This document shows positions 62,222 to 64,000 of a DNA stretch of 64,000 nucleotides, in pieces (position 1 is the first letter of the stretch; each line of letters starts with the position of its first letter). The notes beneath the pieces were generated by a model. That model saw only the letters and a list, made by a program, of their open reading frames with translations. It searched no databases and had not been told where the DNA came from. This stretch comes from Mycobacterium sp. KBS0706. GTDB taxonomy: Bacteria > Pseudomonadota > Alphaproteobacteria > DSM-16000 > Inquilinaceae. Made by a program: the position numbers and the translations under genes. Where the stretch lies: NCBI RefSeq assembly GCF_005938675.2, contig NZ_VCCH02000002.1:1-64000 (forward strand), written 5' to 3'.

Positions 62222-62274
62222 GGGCGGTCCTCCCCCGTTGTTCCGGCCAGCATAGGCCGGCGGCGCCGTCTCCG

Positions 62275-62296
62275 CTGTCCTCAGATCTGAGGACAG
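62275..62296. promoter_or_regulatory. Perfect 22-bp palindrome in a divergent promoter region
   Basis: CTGTCCTCAGA (62275-62285) followed directly by its exact complement-reverse (62286-62296), centred on AGATCT. It lies 53 nt upstream of the FAD monooxygenase start and 53 nt upstream of the MBL-fold start, i.e. in the middle of the 128-bp divergent gap. Such symmetry is typical of a dimeric regulator site; the nearby LuxR protein is one candidate. Confidence 0.65.
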
Positions 62297-62349
62297 ACTC
62301 GGGGCCTCCGGCTCATCATCCTGGGCAAACGGCCAAGCAGGGGAGGGCC

Positions 62350-63924
62350 ATGGCCCGATATGTCACGCAGCGCTTCGAGGTGCGCACTCCGCCGGAGCTG
62401 GGCGGCGGCGTCAGGCGGCGATATCCCGTCGCCATCGTCGGCGCCGGCCCGGTCGGGCTGGCGGCGACGATCGACCTGGCGCTGCACGGCGTGCCGAGCG
62501 TGGTGCTGGACGACAACGACGTGGTCTCGGTCGGCTCCCGCGCCATCTGCTGGTCCAAGCGCACGCTGGAGATCTTCGACCGGCTCGGAATCGGCGACCG
62601 CATGCTGGCCAAGGGCGTGACCTGGCAGGTCGGCCGGCTGTTCCACCGCGACCGCGAGGTCTATGCCTTCGACCTGCAGCCCGAGCCCGGCCACAAGATG
62701 CCGGCCTTCATCAATCTGCAGCAATATTACGTCGAGCAGCATCTGGTGGAGCGCTGTGCCGACTTTCCGGAGCTGATCGACCTCCGTTGGAAGAACCGCG
62801 TGACCGGGCTCGAGTCGGGCAGCGACGGCGTGCGGGTCCAGGTCGAAACTCCGGAAGGCGGCTACGCGATCGAGGCCGACTATCTGCTGGCCTGCGACGG
62901 GGTGCGCTCGACCCTCCGCCGCGCCCTGGGGCTCGACTTCATCGGCCAGGCCTTCGAGGAGCGCTTCCTGATCGCCGATGTCGAGATGAAGGCGGGGTTC
63001 CCATCCGAGCGCTGGTTCTGGTTCGAGCCACCTTTCCATCCCGGCCAGTCGGCGCTGCTGCACAAGCAGCCAGACGACATCTACCGCATCGACCTGCAGC
63101 TCGGCCCCGACGCCGACCCCGAGGTGGAGCGCAGACCCGAGCGGGTGATCCCGCGCATCCGGGCGATGGTTGGCGACCGGCCGTTCGAGCTCGACTGGGT
63201 GTCGGTCTACAGCTTCCAGTGCCGGCGGCTGGAGCGCTTCGTGCACGGCCGGGTGATTTTCCTGGGCGACGCCGCCCATGTGGTCTCGCCCTTCGGCGCC
63301 CGCGGCGGCAATGGCGGCATCCAGGACGCCGACAACCTGGCCTGGAAGCTGGCACTGGTGCTGCAGGGCGAGGCGCCGCCGGCGCTGCTGGCCAGCTATG
63401 ACGAGGAGCGGGTGCGGGCGGCGGATGAGAACATCCTGCACTCGGCGCGCGCCACCCGTTTCATGACCCCGAAGAGCGAGATCGAGCGGGTGTTCCGCGC
63501 CGCGGTGCTGGACCTCGCCGCCGACCACGCCTTCGCCCGCCGGCTGGTCAATTCAGGGCGGCTGTCGCTGCCCTGCGCCCTGGGCGGTTTGTCGCTGCAG
63601 ACGCCGGCCGAGGCCGCCGAGGGGCTGCTGGCGCCGGGGGCGCTATGCCCGGATGCCCAACTGGAGGGCGACAGCTTCCTCCTCAACCAACTCGGCGGCG
63701 GCTTCAGCCTGCTGGCGGTCGGCGGTGTCGTGGTGCCGGAGGGCACGGGCCTGCCGGTGCTGCGGCTCGGCGCCGATTGCGACCCGCACGGCTTCGCCGC
63801 CGCTCGCTACGGCGAGGCCTTGTACCTGATCCGGCCGGACCAGCATGTCGCGGCCCGGCTGACCGGCGCCTCGGCAGCGGAAGTTCAGGCGGCGCTGGCG
63901 CGGGCAAAGGGAGAGCGCTCATGA
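62350..63924 (+). CDS. FAD-dependent aromatic monooxygenase (MhpA/PheA-like)
   Basis: 524 residues. FAD motif 'GAGPVGL' (31-37), the class A flavoprotein 'DG' motif in 'LLACDGVRSTLRRALG', and 'GDAAHVVSPFGARGGNGGIQ' (from about 307). 'DADNLAWKLALVL' follows. A C-terminal thioredoxin-like domain of about 130 residues ends the protein, as in phenol hydroxylase/MhpA relatives. It probably inserts one O into an aromatic ring with NAD(P)H. GGGGAGGG precedes the ATG. Overlaps the next gene by ATGA. Confidence 0.9.
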   Translation: MARYVTQRFEVRTPPELGGGVRRRYPVAIVGAGPVGLAATIDLALHGVPSVVLDDNDVVSVGSRAICWSKRTLEIFDRLGIGDRMLAKGVTWQVGRLFHRDREVYAFDLQPEPGHKMPAFINLQQYYVEQHLVERCADFPELIDLRWKNRVTGLESGSDGVRVQVETPEGGYAIEADYLLACDGVRSTLRRALGLDFIGQAFEERFLIADVEMKAGFPSERWFWFEPPFHPGQSALLHKQPDDIYRIDLQLGPDADPEVERRPERVIPRIRAMVGDRPFELDWVSVYSFQCRRLERFVHGRVIFLGDAAHVVSPFGARGGNGGIQDADNLAWKLALVLQGEAPPALLASYDEERVRAADENILHSARATRFMTPKSEIERVFRAAVLDLAADHAFARRLVNSGRLSLPCALGGLSLQTPAEAAEGLLAPGALCPDAQLEGDSFLLNQLGGGFSLLAVGGVVVPEGTGLPVLRLGADCDPHGFAAARYGEALYLIRPDQHVAARLTGASAAEVQAALARAKGERS

Positions 63925-64000
63925 CCGACCATGATCTCGGCCGTGACCGGCTGGCGGGCCGCGGCGACGATATCTACGCCGCGCTGCTGCGGGCGCATGA
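63921..64000 (+). CDS. Start of a small protein, possibly DUF2783 (partial)
   Basis: ATG at 63921 overlaps the monooxygenase stop. The visible 26 residues begin 'MTDHDLGRDRLAGRGDDIYA' and continue with 'ALLRAH' at the window edge. Short DUF2783-like proteins with 'D.Y..L..AH' often follow FAD monooxygenases of this kind, so this is the best guess, but only the beginning is seen. Confidence 0.45.
   Translation, partial: MTDHDLGRDRLAGRGDDIYAALLRAH

Noticed and set aside
62275-62296. Classical lux box
   Set aside because: The CTG and CAG ends are separated by 16 nt rather than the 10 of the canonical lux box, so only a generic palindromic operator is claimed.

Overview
The window is about 70% GC with dense, heavily overlapping operons. 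It carries several peptide-type ABC transporters, a selenocysteine-dependent formate dehydrogenase-N and a malonate decarboxylase system. Together these suggest a metabolically versatile soil or rhizosphere alphaproteobacterium, most plausibly Rhodospirillales (Azospirillum/Inquilinus-like). The taxonomic call is inference from gene content and composition only.

Layout. (1) 1-1.4 kb: the end of an unrecognised gene, a palindromic repeat and a secreted GH114-type glycosidase. (2) 1.5-12.9 kb: a self-contained selenium/formate locus. The minus strand reads fdnG (in-frame UGA = Sec200), fdnH, fdnI, fdhE, selA, a Sel1-repeat gene, selB and selC; selD diverges on the plus strand. The tRNA-Sec gene lies inside the 3' end of the selB reading frame. 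(3) 13-24.2 kb: a peptide-use operon with an S9 peptidase, an AbgB-like M20 hydrolase, a five-gene ABC transporter, a serine hydrolase and an MmgE/PrpD protein. A convergent LysR gene overlaps its end. (4) 25.3-34.1 kb: malonate decarboxylase operon mdcABCDEGH on the minus strand, with a divergent GntR regulator and a MatC-like transporter on the plus strand. (5) 34.1-45.1 kb: one long minus-strand operon of GntR regulator, two tandem substrate-binding proteins, two permeases, SDR, polysaccharide deacetylase-like protein, gamma-glutamyltransferase and two ATPases. (6) 45.1-55.3 kb: two Gfo/Idh/MocA dehydrogenases divergent from a FadR-type regulator and an ABC operon that includes two different DHDPS-family aldolases. 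(7) 55.3-60.4 kb: a MocR-type regulator and a large RTX-like protein with a type I secretion-type C-terminus. (8) 60.4-64 kb: a LuxR regulator, an atypical metallo-beta-lactamase-fold protein, a divergent FAD monooxygenase and the start of a small gene.

The least ordinary features are these. First, a family of GC-rich palindromic repeats reads through in frame inside mdcG, mdcB (a nested pair) and an oppD-like gene, lengthening each protein without a stop. Second, selC is embedded in selB. Third, four direct repeats spaced 21-23 bp lie beside the MocR gene. Fourth, a perfect 22-bp palindrome lies between the MBL and monooxygenase genes. I found no rRNA, CRISPR array, phage or insertion sequence.
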